Both the position numbers and the translations under genes were made by a program. A stretch of 64,000 bases of DNA from JBDSKH01 sp050245915 (GTDB lineage: Bacteria; Actinomycetota; Actinomycetes; Actinomycetales; Microbacteriaceae): NCBI GenBank assembly GCA_050245915.1, contig JBFWWZ010000009.1, forward strand, positions 1 to 64,000. The letters run 5' to 3'. Positions 1 to 8,407 of this stretch are shown here, piece by piece; position 1 is the stretch's first letter; every line of letters begins with the position of its first letter. The notes beneath the pieces are model-generated. The model was not told the DNA's origin and searched no databases. It saw only the letters and a list, made by a program, of their open reading frames with translations.

Positions 1-1
1 T

Positions 2-121
2 GCTTGCCTCGGCGTGCTCAGATACGGCATGGTGGGCGCATGCCGCCGTCTGGACTGCACCAGCATTGATCCGATGCTGGTGCCGAGCCACCAGGACACC
101 CTCACTCTGACCTTGGACTAG
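2..121 (+). CDS. C-terminal fragment of an unidentified upstream protein
   Basis: The frame is open from the window edge to TAG at 119-121, giving 39 visible residues that end in SHQDTLTLTLD. I do not recognise a family from this tail. The nucleoside hydrolase start lies 10 bases downstream on the same strand, so this may be the previous gene of that operon, possibly its regulator. The 5' part lies outside the window. Confidence 0.4.
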   Translation, partial: ACLGVLRYGMVGACRRLDCTSIDPMLVPSHQDTLTLTLD

Positions 122-131
122 GCGCGCAACC

Positions 132-1124
132 GTGACACCCCAGAAGATCCTCTTCGATGTCGACACCGGCATCGACGACTCCCTCGCCCTGCTCTACCTG
201 CTGGCGAGTCCCGACGAGGCGGAGATCCTCGCGATCACCTGCACCTCCGGCAATGTGCCGGCGCGGCAGGTGGCGATCAACAACCTGAACTGGCTGGCGC
301 TCTGCGGCGCCCCCGAGATCGAGGTCTCGCTGGGGTCGGAGGTGCCCCTGCTCGCGCCCCTCATGACCACCGAGGAGACGCACGGTCCGCAGGGGATCGG
401 CTACGCCGTGCTGCCCGACTCGGGCCGGGCGATCTCGTCGCGGCACGCCACCGAGGTGTGGATCGACGCGGTGCGCAGGCACCCCGGTGAGGTGATCGGG
501 CTCGTCACCGGGCCGCTCACGAACCTCGCCCTCGCGGTGCGGCTCGAGCCGGAGCTGCCGCGCCTGCTGAAACGCCTCGTCGTGATGGGCGGCGCCTTCG
601 ACTACAAGGGCAACACCACCCCGGTCTCCGAATGGAACATCGCCGTCGACCCGGATGCCGCGAAGCTCGTGTTCGACGCGTTCTCGGGGCTGCCCGAGGA
701 CCGTTTCCCGGTGATCGCCGGACTCAACGTGACCGAGCGCATCGAGATGCATCCGCACCACCTGGAGGAGCTCGCCCGGCTCGCCGGCAGCGACGACAAC
801 GTGCTGGTGGGCCATGTCGCCGACGCGCTGCGGTTCTACATGGAGTTCCATCTCGCGCACGATCAGGGCAACCTCGCCCACGTGCACGATCCGTTCGCGG
901 CCGCGCTCGCCATCCATCCCGAGCTGGCGGGCTACCGATCCGCGACCGTCGACGTCGAACTCGGCGGCACCCTGAGCCGCGGCCAGACGATCGCCGACTG
1001 GGCCGGACTGTGGGGCCGGCCGTTCAATGCGTCCATCGTGGTCGACACCGACCCGGCGGCGTTCTTCACGCATTTCCTCGAGCGGCTCGGCGGGCTCGCC
1101 CGCCGGGTGGCTCACCCCGAATAG
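132..1124 (+). CDS. Inosine-uridine-type nucleoside hydrolase
   Basis: Hydrolyses the N-glycosidic bond of ribonucleosides to free base plus ribose in the cytosol. The N-terminus carries the calcium-binding family signature DVDTGIDDSLALL (about residues 9-21). Further family landmarks are VTGPLTNLALA (about 118-128), VMGGAFDYKGNTTPVSEWN (about 151-169) and the C-terminal VHDPFAAAL Asp/His region (about 252-260). At 330 residues it has the usual length. GTG at 132 is chosen because it directly precedes the conserved N-terminus. It is the first gene of a run in which an ECF transporter and a deaminase follow with almost no gaps, so the substrate is probably a purine nucleoside; that substrate assignment is inference. 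Confidence 0.9.
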   Translation: MTPQKILFDVDTGIDDSLALLYLLASPDEAEILAITCTSGNVPARQVAINNLNWLALCGAPEIEVSLGSEVPLLAPLMTTEETHGPQGIGYAVLPDSGRAISSRHATEVWIDAVRRHPGEVIGLVTGPLTNLALAVRLEPELPRLLKRLVVMGGAFDYKGNTTPVSEWNIAVDPDAAKLVFDAFSGLPEDRFPVIAGLNVTERIEMHPHHLEELARLAGSDDNVLVGHVADALRFYMEFHLAHDQGNLAHVHDPFAAALAIHPELAGYRSATVDVELGGTLSRGQTIADWAGLWGRPFNASIVVDTDPAAFFTHFLERLGGLARRVAHPE

Positions 1125-1138
1125 AGAAGGGAAGATCG

Positions 1139-1972
1139 ATGACCGACATCGACAAACCGCAGGATCCGCATCGCCTTCGCAACAACATCTTCATCATCGC
1201 CGGCACCGTGGTCGTCATCGCGACGTACCTGTATCTGATCATCGCCCAGCCCGCCGTCGTGGACGAGAACTTCGCCCTCAACGGCACGGGCGCGGTGATC
1301 CCGCTCATCGGCTACGTGCTCGGTGCGCTGCTCATCGCCGTGGGCGCGATCAACCGCCTCCCCACCACCACCGTCGTCCTGGTGCCGGTGGCCATCCTGA
1401 TCAACATCGTCGTCGGTCAGATCACCTCCGCTCTCGGCCTGCCGCTGTACCTCGACTCGATCGGCACGATCCTCGTCGCCGTCGTCGCCGGCCCCGCGGC
1501 GGGCGCTGTCACCGGTGGCCTGTCGAACGTGATCTGGGGCCTCACCCTGAGCCCGCTGGCGCTGCCGTTCGCGATCGTCGCGATCGTCATCGGCGCGGTG
1601 GCCGGATGGGCCGCGCGGATCGGCGTGTTCCGCACCTACTGGGCCCCGCCGATCGCGGGCATCGTGACCGGCATCATCGCGGCGCTCGCGTCGTCGCCGA
1701 TCTCGGCGTTCATCTTCGGCGGCGCGACCGGCGGTGGAACCGGCGCGATCGTGCAGGCGTTCCAGGCGTTCGGCAACTCGCTGCTCGCGTCGACCACCCT
1801 GCAGGGCCTGCTGAGCGACCCGCTGGACAAGCTGATCACCTTCACCGTGGTCATGCTGATCCTGCTGGCGCTTCCGACCCGCTTCAAGCAGCGCTTCCCG
1901 TTCGTGCGTCAGTACAACGTGCTGCCCGGCATGAAGAAGAAGGCTGCCGCGTCGGACAAGGCTGCTGCCTGA
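1139..1972 (+). CDS. ECF transporter substrate-binding S component
   Basis: 277-residue integral membrane protein with about six hydrophobic segments between residues 15 and 250 and a lysine/alanine-rich cytosolic tail (MKKKAAASDKAAA). As the first of four adjacent ECF genes it should be the substrate-capturing component. The glycine-rich stretch FGGATGGGTG (about 197-206) lies in a predicted loop. ATG at 1139 has a purine-rich ribosome site (AGAAGGGAAG) just upstream. The specificity cannot be read from sequence. Neighbouring nucleoside hydrolase and deaminase suggest a nucleoside, purine base or related metabolite. Confidence 0.8.
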   Translation: MTDIDKPQDPHRLRNNIFIIAGTVVVIATYLYLIIAQPAVVDENFALNGTGAVIPLIGYVLGALLIAVGAINRLPTTTVVLVPVAILINIVVGQITSALGLPLYLDSIGTILVAVVAGPAAGAVTGGLSNVIWGLTLSPLALPFAIVAIVIGAVAGWAARIGVFRTYWAPPIAGIVTGIIAALASSPISAFIFGGATGGGTGAIVQAFQAFGNSLLASTTLQGLLSDPLDKLITFTVVMLILLALPTRFKQRFPFVRQYNVLPGMKKKAAASDKAAA

Positions 1973-1975
1973 CCG

Positions 1976-2770
1976 ATGTCATCCCTCTACCTGGATCGCC
2001 CGTCGCCCGTCCACCGGCTGAACCCCATCACGAAGCTCGTGGGTGTGGTGGCGATCATCCTGCTGGTGTTCGCTCTGCCGTACTGGTGGGCGCCGCTGGC
2101 GATCCTGGTGGTGATCGTGGTGCCTGCCGCCCTCCTCGCGAGGGTGGGCGGCAGGCTCGCGATCGTCGGCGGAGCCATCCTGGTCCCGCTGCTGCTCGTC
2201 GTCACCATCGGCCAGGGTTTCTTCAACAAGGCCGGTGAGACGGTCCTCTTCGCACTCGGGCCGTTCGAATTCAAGCTCGAGGGGGTGCTGTTCGCCGCCG
2301 CGGTCGGCGGCCGCACCGCGGTGCTGGTGACGGCGGCGATGCTGCTGCTGCTCACCACCCACCCCGGCAGACTGCTCGCGGCCCTCAGTCAGAACGGGAT
2401 GCCGCCCAAGATCGCGTACGTCATCAGCTCGACGCTGCAGATGCTGCCCACCTTCCGCACCCGCGCCGACTCGATCCTGCTCGCGCAGCGCTCCCGTGGA
2501 CTCAAGACCCGGGGCAACCCGTTCCGGCGGATGGCGGTCCTGGTGCCGCTCATCAGCCCGCTCGTGCTCGGTGTCTTCGTCGACGTCGACGAGCGCTCCA
2601 CCGCGATGGAGGCGCGCGCGTTCGGTGCCACGGGTGCACGCACCGCCCTCACCATCATCCCCGACCCGCTCGGCGAGAAGATCGGACGCTGGGTCGTCAT
2701 CCTGCTCGCCGTCGGCGCACTCGTCCTCGGGTTCGCCGGCTTCTACCCGCCCATCGATTGGCCGCTGTGA
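1976..2770 (+). CDS. ecfT: ECF transporter transmembrane component T
   Basis: 264-residue membrane protein that couples the two ATPases to the S component. The N-terminal LDRPSPVHRLNPITKL start is typical of CbiQ/EcfT proteins. Hydrophobic helices occur at about 20-60, 68-85, 102-125 and 232-255. The coupling-helix Ala/Arg/Gly elements are visible as LAQRSRGLKTRG (about 168-179) and MEARAFGATG (about 209-218). ATG starts 3 bases after the S-component stop, and the 3' end overlaps the next start, so translation is probably coupled. Confidence 0.88.
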   Translation: MSSLYLDRPSPVHRLNPITKLVGVVAIILLVFALPYWWAPLAILVVIVVPAALLARVGGRLAIVGGAILVPLLLVVTIGQGFFNKAGETVLFALGPFEFKLEGVLFAAAVGGRTAVLVTAAMLLLLTTHPGRLLAALSQNGMPPKIAYVISSTLQMLPTFRTRADSILLAQRSRGLKTRGNPFRRMAVLVPLISPLVLGVFVDVDERSTAMEARAFGATGARTALTIIPDPLGEKIGRWVVILLAVGALVLGFAGFYPPIDWPL

Positions 2771-3603
2771 TCACCCTCGCCGGAGTGCACTACTCCTATC
2801 CCGATGCCGACGACGAGGTGCTGAAAGGCATCGACCTGACGGTCGATGCCGGGCAGGTCGTGGGCGTCGTCGGCGCCTCGGGCGCGGGCAAGACCACCCT
2901 CGCGAAGACCATCTCCGGGTTCATCCCGCACGCGGAAGGCGGCGACCTGAGCGGCACCGTCCAGGTCGACGGGCTGAATGTGCCGAACGCCGAGCTTCAC
3001 GACGTGGTGAGCCGGGTCGGCATGGTCACCCAGAACCCGTTCAACCAGATCTCCGGCGCCAAGTACACGGTGCGCGAGGAGATCGCCTTCGGCCTCGAGA
3101 ACCTCGGCGTGCCGCGCGACGAGATGATCGAGCGCGTCGCGGCCATCATCGACCTGCTGGGGCTCGGCGAGTTCTCCGACCGCTCCCCGTACGCCCTCTC
3201 GGGCGGGCAGATGCAGCTGGTCGCGATCGCCTCGATGATGGTGATGGAACCCCGCGTGCTCGTCATGGACGAGCCGACGTCGCAGCTCGACCCGAGCGGG
3301 TCCCGGCTCGTGTTCGACATCATGGAGAACCTCTCCGGCAAGGGGATCGCCGTGATCGTGTTCGAGCACAAGCTGGAGCTGCTCCGCGATCACGCGGATG
3401 TGCTGCACGTGCTCGCGGACGGCGTCATCGCCCGCTCGGGCACGCCGCGCGACGTCCTCTCCGATCCGCGCACCGACGAATGGGGGGTCGGGGCGACCCG
3501 GTTCACCCGCGCGGCACGCGCCGCCGTGGAGCGGAAGCTGCTCCCGGCGAAGACGGTGCTGCCCGTGTCGCTGCCCGACGCGCTGGAGGTGTTCGGAAAA
3601 TGA
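2767..3603 (+). CDS. ecfA1: ECF transporter ATPase A1
   Basis: 278-residue cytosolic ABC ATPase. Walker A GASGAGKTT is at 36-44, Q-loop TQNPFNQ near 88, signature LSGGQMQ near 143, Walker B VLVMDEPTS near 165, H-loop FEHK near 199. I start at GTG 2767, whose GTGA overlaps the EcfT stop; a TTG nine bases earlier is in frame but would lie deeper inside ecfT. The 3' end overlaps the A2 start as ATGA. The second-strand signature is canonical, unlike that of its partner. Confidence 0.9.
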   Translation: MITLAGVHYSYPDADDEVLKGIDLTVDAGQVVGVVGASGAGKTTLAKTISGFIPHAEGGDLSGTVQVDGLNVPNAELHDVVSRVGMVTQNPFNQISGAKYTVREEIAFGLENLGVPRDEMIERVAAIIDLLGLGEFSDRSPYALSGGQMQLVAIASMMVMEPRVLVMDEPTSQLDPSGSRLVFDIMENLSGKGIAVIVFEHKLELLRDHADVLHVLADGVIARSGTPRDVLSDPRTDEWGVGATRFTRAARAAVERKLLPAKTVLPVSLPDALEVFGK

Positions 3604-4409
3604 GCCTCGACATCGCCATCGACGATCTGGTGTTCACCTACCCGTCGGGTGTGACGGCCCTGAACGGGGTGACCCTCCACATCCCGGCCGGTCAGCGCGT
3701 CGCGATCGTCGGGCAGAACGGCGCAGGCAAGACGACGCTGGTGCGTCATCTGAACGGCATCTTCCAGCCGACGCAGGGCTCCGTGCAGATCGGCGACTGG
3801 GACACGAAGGGCCGCGACATCGCCGAGCTCGCGGCGCGGGTCGGGTACGTGTTCCAGAACCCGGACGAGCAGCTCTTCGCCCGGAACATCCGCGACGAGA
3901 TCGGCTTCGGCCCCAAGAACCTGGGCGTGCCGAAGGAGGACATCCCCGACCGGGTCGCGGCTGCGCTGAAGCGCTCCGGGCTGGAGGGCAAAGAGGACAC
4001 CCACCCCTACCACCTCTCGCTCAGCGAGCGGAAGCGCGTCGCCCTCGCCAGCGTGCTCGCGATGGACACCCCGATCGTGGTGCTCGACGAGCCGACCACC
4101 GGTCAGGACGCCCGCGGGGTCGCGCTGATCGGCGACGTCGTGCACGAACTGTCGGCCGAGGGTCGCACGGTGGTGGCGATCACCCACGACATGGATTTCT
4201 GCGCCGAGAACTTCGAGCGGGTGCTGGTGATGGCCGACGGCCGGGTGCTCGCCGACGGCACCGCCGAAGAGGCGTTCACGCGTCTCGACGCGCTCGCCGA
4301 GGCGCACGTCGAGCCGCCGCAGCTGGAGCGCCTGCGCACCGAGCTCGGCTGGAAGACCCCGGTGTCGACCGTCGACGAGTTCGTCGCCCAGCTCCCGACG
4401 AAGAGATGA
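3600..4409 (+). CDS. ecfA2: ECF transporter ATPase A2
   Basis: 269-residue ABC ATPase pairing with A1. Walker A GQNGAGKTT is near residues 38-46, Q-loop FQNPDEQLFA near 86-95, Walker B IVVLDEPTTG near 158-167, switch His in THDMDF near 196. The ABC signature reads LSLSERKR instead of the usual LSGGQ-type sequence, so one composite ATP site is non-canonical. This asymmetry is compatible with heterodimeric ECF ATPases. ATGA overlaps on both sides tie it to A1 and the deaminase. Confidence 0.88.
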   Translation: MSLDIAIDDLVFTYPSGVTALNGVTLHIPAGQRVAIVGQNGAGKTTLVRHLNGIFQPTQGSVQIGDWDTKGRDIAELAARVGYVFQNPDEQLFARNIRDEIGFGPKNLGVPKEDIPDRVAAALKRSGLEGKEDTHPYHLSLSERKRVALASVLAMDTPIVVLDEPTTGQDARGVALIGDVVHELSAEGRTVVAITHDMDFCAENFERVLVMADGRVLADGTAEEAFTRLDALAEAHVEPPQLERLRTELGWKTPVSTVDEFVAQLPTKR

Positions 4410-5740
4410 TCCTCGTCCGGGGCGCGTGGGTCCTCACCCAGGGGCCCGCGGGCGAGCTGAGGGATGCCGCGGTCGCGGTCGAGGGCGGCGCCGTCGCCGC
4501 GGTGGGGTCTTTTGCACAGCTGCGGCAGCAGCATCCCGATGCCGAGGTGATCGGCGACGGCACCGGCGTCGTCACCCCCGGTTTCGTGAACGCGCACACC
4601 CACCTGTCGGAGGCGCTCGCCACCGGCATCGGGTCGGAGCTGCGGCTCGCGGAGTGGGGCGCGCAGGTCATCGGCCCGCTCGGCGCCGTGCTGACCGAAG
4701 CCGACGCCCACGAGGGCACCCGGCTGCGTGCGATCGAGCTGCTGCTGTCGGGCGTCACCACGGTGAACGACATGTTCGTGCACTACAACCCGGATGCCAT
4801 GGCCAGCCTCGGCGTCGTCTCCGGTCTGCGGTCGGCCGGCCTGCGCGGCGTGGTCTCGTTCGGCGCCGAGGATCTGGATCTCTGGGGCGACGTCGACCGG
4901 ATGCTGGCCGAGCACGACGCGCTCGCGTCGGCCGCGGGTGGCCTGATCTCGTTCCGGTACGGCGTCGGCACGCTGCTCGGCCAGACCGACGCCCTGCTCG
5001 AGGCGGGGATCGCGCACGCGCGGGAGCGCGGGTGGGCGGTGCACACGCATCTGCACGAGACCCGCGAAGAGGTCGCGGCGTCGCTCGATCGCTGGGGCGA
5101 ACGGCCGATCGCGCACGCCGACGCGCTCGGGCTGTTCGAGCTGCCGGTGATCGCCGGGCACGCGGTGTGGGTCGACGACGACGAGGTCGCGCTGCTCGCC
5201 GCCCGCGGGGTGACGATCGCCCACAATCCGGTCGCGAACGCGATCCTCGGCTCGGGGGTGGCGCCGGTGGCGCGGTGGCGGGGGCTCGACGCCGGCATCG
5301 GCACGGACGGCGCCGCGTCGAACGACTCGCAGAACATGCTCGAGGCGATCAAGTGGGCCGCGCTGCTGCAGAAGGTGCACCACCTCGACCCGGCGGTGAT
5401 CGACGCCCGCGCGGTGCTGTCGATGGCGACCATCGGCGGGGCGCGCGCCCTCGGGCTCGAGGCGGTGATCGGCTCCCTCGAACCCGGCAAGCGCGCCGAC
5501 GTGGTGCTGTTCCAGGACACGGTGGAGGTGGGGGTGCTGCACGACCCGGCGGGACAGCTCGTGTACGGCGCCTCGCCGCGCGCCGTCGCGGACGTGCTGA
5601 TCGACGGGGAACGCGTCGTGCGCGACCATCGCGTCGTCACCGTGGACGAGCGCGCGCAGCTGGAACTCTGCCGGCCGCTCGTCGCCCGGATCGCCCGGGA
5701 TGCCGGGTTCGCGGCGAGCGGTGTGTCGCGCGCGGGCTGA
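4406..5740 (+). CDS. TRZ/ATZ-type amidohydrolase, probable purine-related deaminase
   Basis: 444-residue metal-dependent hydrolase of the family that includes SAH/MTA deaminase, guanine deaminase and chlorohydrolases. Metal-site motifs are visible in order: NAHTHLSEAL (about 64-73), HTHLHE (about 213-218), GHAVW (about 251-255) and GTDGAASND (about 299-307). C-terminal SLEPGKRADVVLF is the usual beta-sandwich return. It starts at ATG 4406, overlapping the A2 stop, as the last gene of the nucleoside operon. Deamination of an imported or released purine is inferred from the neighbours; the exact substrate is unknown. Confidence 0.82.
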   Translation: MILVRGAWVLTQGPAGELRDAAVAVEGGAVAAVGSFAQLRQQHPDAEVIGDGTGVVTPGFVNAHTHLSEALATGIGSELRLAEWGAQVIGPLGAVLTEADAHEGTRLRAIELLLSGVTTVNDMFVHYNPDAMASLGVVSGLRSAGLRGVVSFGAEDLDLWGDVDRMLAEHDALASAAGGLISFRYGVGTLLGQTDALLEAGIAHARERGWAVHTHLHETREEVAASLDRWGERPIAHADALGLFELPVIAGHAVWVDDDEVALLAARGVTIAHNPVANAILGSGVAPVARWRGLDAGIGTDGAASNDSQNMLEAIKWAALLQKVHHLDPAVIDARAVLSMATIGGARALGLEAVIGSLEPGKRADVVLFQDTVEVGVLHDPAGQLVYGASPRAVADVLIDGERVVRDHRVVTVDERAQLELCRPLVARIARDAGFAASGVSRAG

Positions 5741-5747
5741 GCCTCAG

Positions 5748-5753
5748 TACACT
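5748..5753 (+). promoter_or_regulatory. -10 hexamer for the ZTP riboswitch transcript
   Basis: TACACT at 5748-5753 would start transcription at about 5760, exactly where the riboswitch consensus begins. No convincing -35 element is visible. Confidence 0.5.
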
Positions 5754-5760
5754 GGCCTGG

Positions 5761-5832
5761 TCGCGACTGGCGTTCGGATGGGTCACCATCGGGGAGCGAC
5801 TGTAGAAGCACGCGGCCGTACGCCTGGGCCGC
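5761..5832 (+). promoter_or_regulatory. ZTP (pfl-motif) riboswitch upstream of glyA
   Basis: The conserved pfl blocks are present in order: CGACTGGCG near 5763-5771, GGGTCACCATCGGGGAGC near 5780-5797, and the 3' pseudoknot block GCCGTACGCCTGGGCC near 5815-5830. The motif senses ZTP/ZMP, which accumulates when 10-formyl-tetrahydrofolate is short. It lies directly before glyA and folD, whose products make one-carbon folates; this is the classic location. The ribosome site ACAGGAG at 5845-5851 follows the pseudoknot, so the expression platform may act on translation or by early termination. Confidence 0.85.
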
Positions 5833-5858
5833 GTCCCCCACACGAACAGGAGCCAGTC

Positions 5859-7142
5859 ATGTCCGACACCTTCCTCGCGCCGCTCGCGGACGTCGACCCC
5901 GAGGTCGCCGAGGCCCTTGCGAACGAGCTCGCACGCCAGCGCGACACGCTCGAGATGATCGCCTCCGAGAACTTCGTGCCCCGCGCCGTGCTCGAGGCGC
6001 AGGGCTCCGTGCTCACCAACAAGTACGCCGAGGGCTACCCCGGCCGGCGCTACTACGGCGGCTGCGAGTTCGTGGATGTCGTGGAGACCCTCGCGATCGA
6101 GCGCGCCAAGAGCCTCTTCGGCGCCGCCTACGCGAACGTGCAGCCCCACTCGGGTGCGAGCGCCAACGCCGCGGTGCTGGCCGCGATCGCGAAACCCGGC
6201 GACCGCATCCTGGGTCTGGAGCTCGCGAGCGGCGGCCACTTGACGCACGGCATGAAGCTGAACTTCTCGGGCAAGCTCTACGAGGCGCACGCCTACGGCG
6301 TCGACGAGTCCGGCCGGGTCGACATGGATGATGTGCGGGCCAAGGCGCTCGAGGTGAAACCCGCCGTGCTGATCGCCGGGTGGTCGGCGTACCCGCGCGA
6401 ACTGGACTTCGCGCGCTTCCGCGAGATCGCGGACGAAGTCGGCGCGATCCTGTGGGTCGACATGGCGCATTTCGCCGGGCTGGTCGCGGCCGGGCTGCAC
6501 CCGTCCCCGGTGCCGCACGCGCATGTCACGTCGTCGACGGTGCACAAGACGATCGGCGGACCGCGCTCGGGCTTCATCCTCACCAACGACGAGGATCTGG
6601 CGAAGAAGATCAACTCGAACGTGTTCCCCGGCCAGCAGGGCGGGCCGCTCATGCACGTGATCGCGGCGAAGGCGACCGCGTTCAAGCTCGCGGCGACGCC
6701 CGAGTTCAAGGACCGACAGGAGCGCACCAAGCGCGGCGCCGCGATCCTCGCCTCGCGGCTGACCGCCGACGACGCGAAGGCCGCGGGCATCGACGTGCTC
6801 ACCGGCGGAACCGACGTGCACCTCGTGCTCGTCGACCTGCGCACCTCCGAGTTCACGGGCAAAGACGCGGAGGACCGGCTGCACGAGGTCGGCATCACGG
6901 TGAACAAGAACGCGGTGCCGAACGACCCGCGCCCGCCGATGGTGACCTCGGGCGTGCGCATCGGCACCCCCGCCCTCGCCACCCGCGGTTTCGGGGACGA
7001 GGAGTTCACCGAGGTCGCCGACATCATCGCGCACGCGCTCATGCCCGACGCCGACCTGCCGGCGCTGCGCGAGCGCGTAACCGTGCTGGCGCGGAAGTTC
7101 CCGCTCTACGAGGGCCTCACCTCGCCCGGGACGTGGAAGTGA
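5859..7142 (+). CDS. glyA: Serine hydroxymethyltransferase
   Basis: Cytosolic PLP enzyme interconverting serine and glycine and producing 5,10-methylene-tetrahydrofolate. 427 residues, normal length. N-terminal MIASENFVP and NKYAEGYPGRRYYGG (about 28-60) are family hallmarks. The PLP lysine sits in STVHKTIGGPRSG near residue 230; many homologues have LRGPRGG here. C-terminal VTSGVRIGTPALATRGF binds the folate side. ATG at 5859 follows an AGGAG site after the ZTP riboswitch. The stop overlaps the folD start as GTGA. Confidence 0.97.
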   Translation: MSDTFLAPLADVDPEVAEALANELARQRDTLEMIASENFVPRAVLEAQGSVLTNKYAEGYPGRRYYGGCEFVDVVETLAIERAKSLFGAAYANVQPHSGASANAAVLAAIAKPGDRILGLELASGGHLTHGMKLNFSGKLYEAHAYGVDESGRVDMDDVRAKALEVKPAVLIAGWSAYPRELDFARFREIADEVGAILWVDMAHFAGLVAAGLHPSPVPHAHVTSSTVHKTIGGPRSGFILTNDEDLAKKINSNVFPGQQGGPLMHVIAAKATAFKLAATPEFKDRQERTKRGAAILASRLTADDAKAAGIDVLTGGTDVHLVLVDLRTSEFTGKDAEDRLHEVGITVNKNAVPNDPRPPMVTSGVRIGTPALATRGFGDEEFTEVADIIAHALMPDADLPALRERVTVLARKFPLYEGLTSPGTWK

Positions 7143-8026
7143 CGGCTCGCCTTCTCGACGGCATCGCCACCGCGAGCGCCATCAAGGAGGAGCTTCGCGG
7201 ACGGATCGACGCGCTGCGCGAGCAGGGCGTCGTGCCCGGCCTCGGCACGCTGCTCGTCGGCGAGGATCCCGGATCTCTGAGCTACGTCGGCGGCAAGCAC
7301 CGCGACTCGGCGGAGGTCGGCATCGAGTCGATCCGCGTCGACCTGCCGGCGACCGCCTCCGAGGCCGAGGTGCGGTCGGCGATCGCGGGGCTCAACAACG
7401 ACCCGACGGTCACCGGCTACATCGTGCAGCTCCCGCTGCCGGCGGGCATCGACGAGAACGCGATGCTCGAGCTGATCGACCCGGCGAAGGACGCCGACGG
7501 CCTGCATCCGACGAACCTCGGCCGGCTCGTGCTCGGCGTCGACGGCGTCTTGCATTCGCCGCTGCCCTGCACCCCGGCCGGGATCGTGGAGCTGCTGCGC
7601 CGCCACGACGTCCCGATCGCCGGGCAGCACGTCTGCGTCATCGGCCGCGGGCTCACCGTCGGCCGTCCGCTCGGGCTCGTGTTCACGCGCAAGGGCGTCG
7701 ACGCGACCGTGACGCTGACCCACTCCCGCACCGTGGATCTCGCCGCCGAGGTGGCGCGGGCCGACATCGTGGTGGCGGCGATCGGCGTGCCGCGCTTCGT
7801 GAAGCCCGAGTGGATCAAGCCGGGCGCCGCGGTCCTGGATGTCGGGGTCACCCGGGTCGGCACCTCCGACTCCGGCAGGGCGCGGCTGCACGGCGACGTC
7901 GACCCCGCGGTCGCGGACGTCGCCGGCTGGCTGTCGCCGAACCCCGGCGGCGTCGGCCCGATGACCCGCGCGCTACTGCTGCAGAACGTGGTGGAGGCCG
8001 CGGAGCGCTCGCTCACTGCTGGTTGA
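7139..8026 (+). CDS. folD: Methylenetetrahydrofolate dehydrogenase/cyclohydrolase
   Basis: Bifunctional cytosolic enzyme oxidising 5,10-methylene-THF to 10-formyl-THF. 295 residues. Substrate-site motifs YVGGKHRDSAEVGI (about 46-59), VQLPLPAGID (about 97-106) and KDADGLHPTNLG (about 118-129), then the NADP motif GRGLTVGRPLG (about 168-178) and PGGVGPMT near the end. GTG at 7139 overlaps the glyA stop. The last codons (Thr-Ala-Gly-stop) are provided by a dispersed palindromic repeat, so the native C-terminus may have been altered by a repeat insertion. Confidence 0.96.
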   Translation: MTARLLDGIATASAIKEELRGRIDALREQGVVPGLGTLLVGEDPGSLSYVGGKHRDSAEVGIESIRVDLPATASEAEVRSAIAGLNNDPTVTGYIVQLPLPAGIDENAMLELIDPAKDADGLHPTNLGRLVLGVDGVLHSPLPCTPAGIVELLRRHDVPIAGQHVCVIGRGLTVGRPLGLVFTRKGVDATVTLTHSRTVDLAAEVARADIVVAAIGVPRFVKPEWIKPGAAVLDVGVTRVGTSDSGRARLHGDVDPAVADVAGWLSPNPGGVGPMTRALLLQNVVEAAERSLTAG

Positions 8027-8067
8027 GTAGCCGCGAAGCGGCGTATCGAAACCCGTGCTACTCGACC
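8016..8067. repeat. Palindromic intergenic repeat, left flank (one full plus one half unit)
   Basis: The full unit runs 8021-8053, with outer arms GGTTGAGTAG and TATCGAAACC around a GCCGC-GAA-GCGGC hairpin. A half unit, GTGCTACTCGACC, follows at 8055-8067. The full unit supplies the folD stop (TGA 8024-8026). The half unit supplies the last codons and TAG stop of the convergent nuclease gene. Confidence 0.85.
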
Positions 8068-8360
8068 TGACGCCTCCGTGCGAAGTTCGTCTTCTTGGCG
8101 AGGTTCGGAAGATCGCCATACCGACCGTCGATCAGCGCCTCGCGCTTGGCGCGCCCCCACCCCTGGATGCGCTTCTCCAGCGCGTAGGCGTCGTGGACGT
8201 GCTCGAACTCGGTCGCGTACACGAGCTCGACCGGGAGCCGTCGTCGCGTGTAGGCGGCGCCCTCGCCCGACTGATGCTGGAGCAGGCGCTTCTCGAGGTC
8301 CCGGGTGCTGCCGCAGTAGTAGCTGCGGTCTCGGCATCTCAGGATGCAGACGTAGGGCAT
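8058..8360 (-). CDS. Small GIY-YIG nuclease domain protein (YhbQ-like)
   Basis: 100-residue single-domain protein of the UvrC N-terminal/GIY-YIG fold. Visible elements are YVCILRC (first motif, 3-9), YYCGSTRDLEKRL (second motif and catalytic Arg, 14-26), ALEKRIQGWGRAKREALI with the metal-binding Glu (about 60-77), and the C-terminal LPNLAKK. Members are small endonuclease-like proteins of mostly unknown role. It is convergent with folD and codirectional with galK. Palindromic repeats lie on both sides, and its stop codon is inside one of them. No ribosome site is obvious before ATG 8360. Confidence 0.88.
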   Translation of the reverse strand: MPYVCILRCRDRSYYCGSTRDLEKRLLQHQSGEGAAYTRRRLPVELVYATEFEHVHDAYALEKRIQGWGRAKREALIDGRYGDLPNLAKKTNFARRRQVE

Positions 8361-8407
8361 CCGGACATGCTGTGGGAAAGTCGGCTCGCCGGCGCGAACC
8401 GTTCACA

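Noticed and set aside
2758..2766. TTG start for EcfA1 at 2758
   Set aside because: GTG 2767 gives the GTGA overlap seen at other junctions here and begins at the conserved ITLxxVxYSYP region.
4103..5629. 508-codon minus-strand frame
   Set aside because: Antisense of the amidohydrolase, whose metal motifs are complete.
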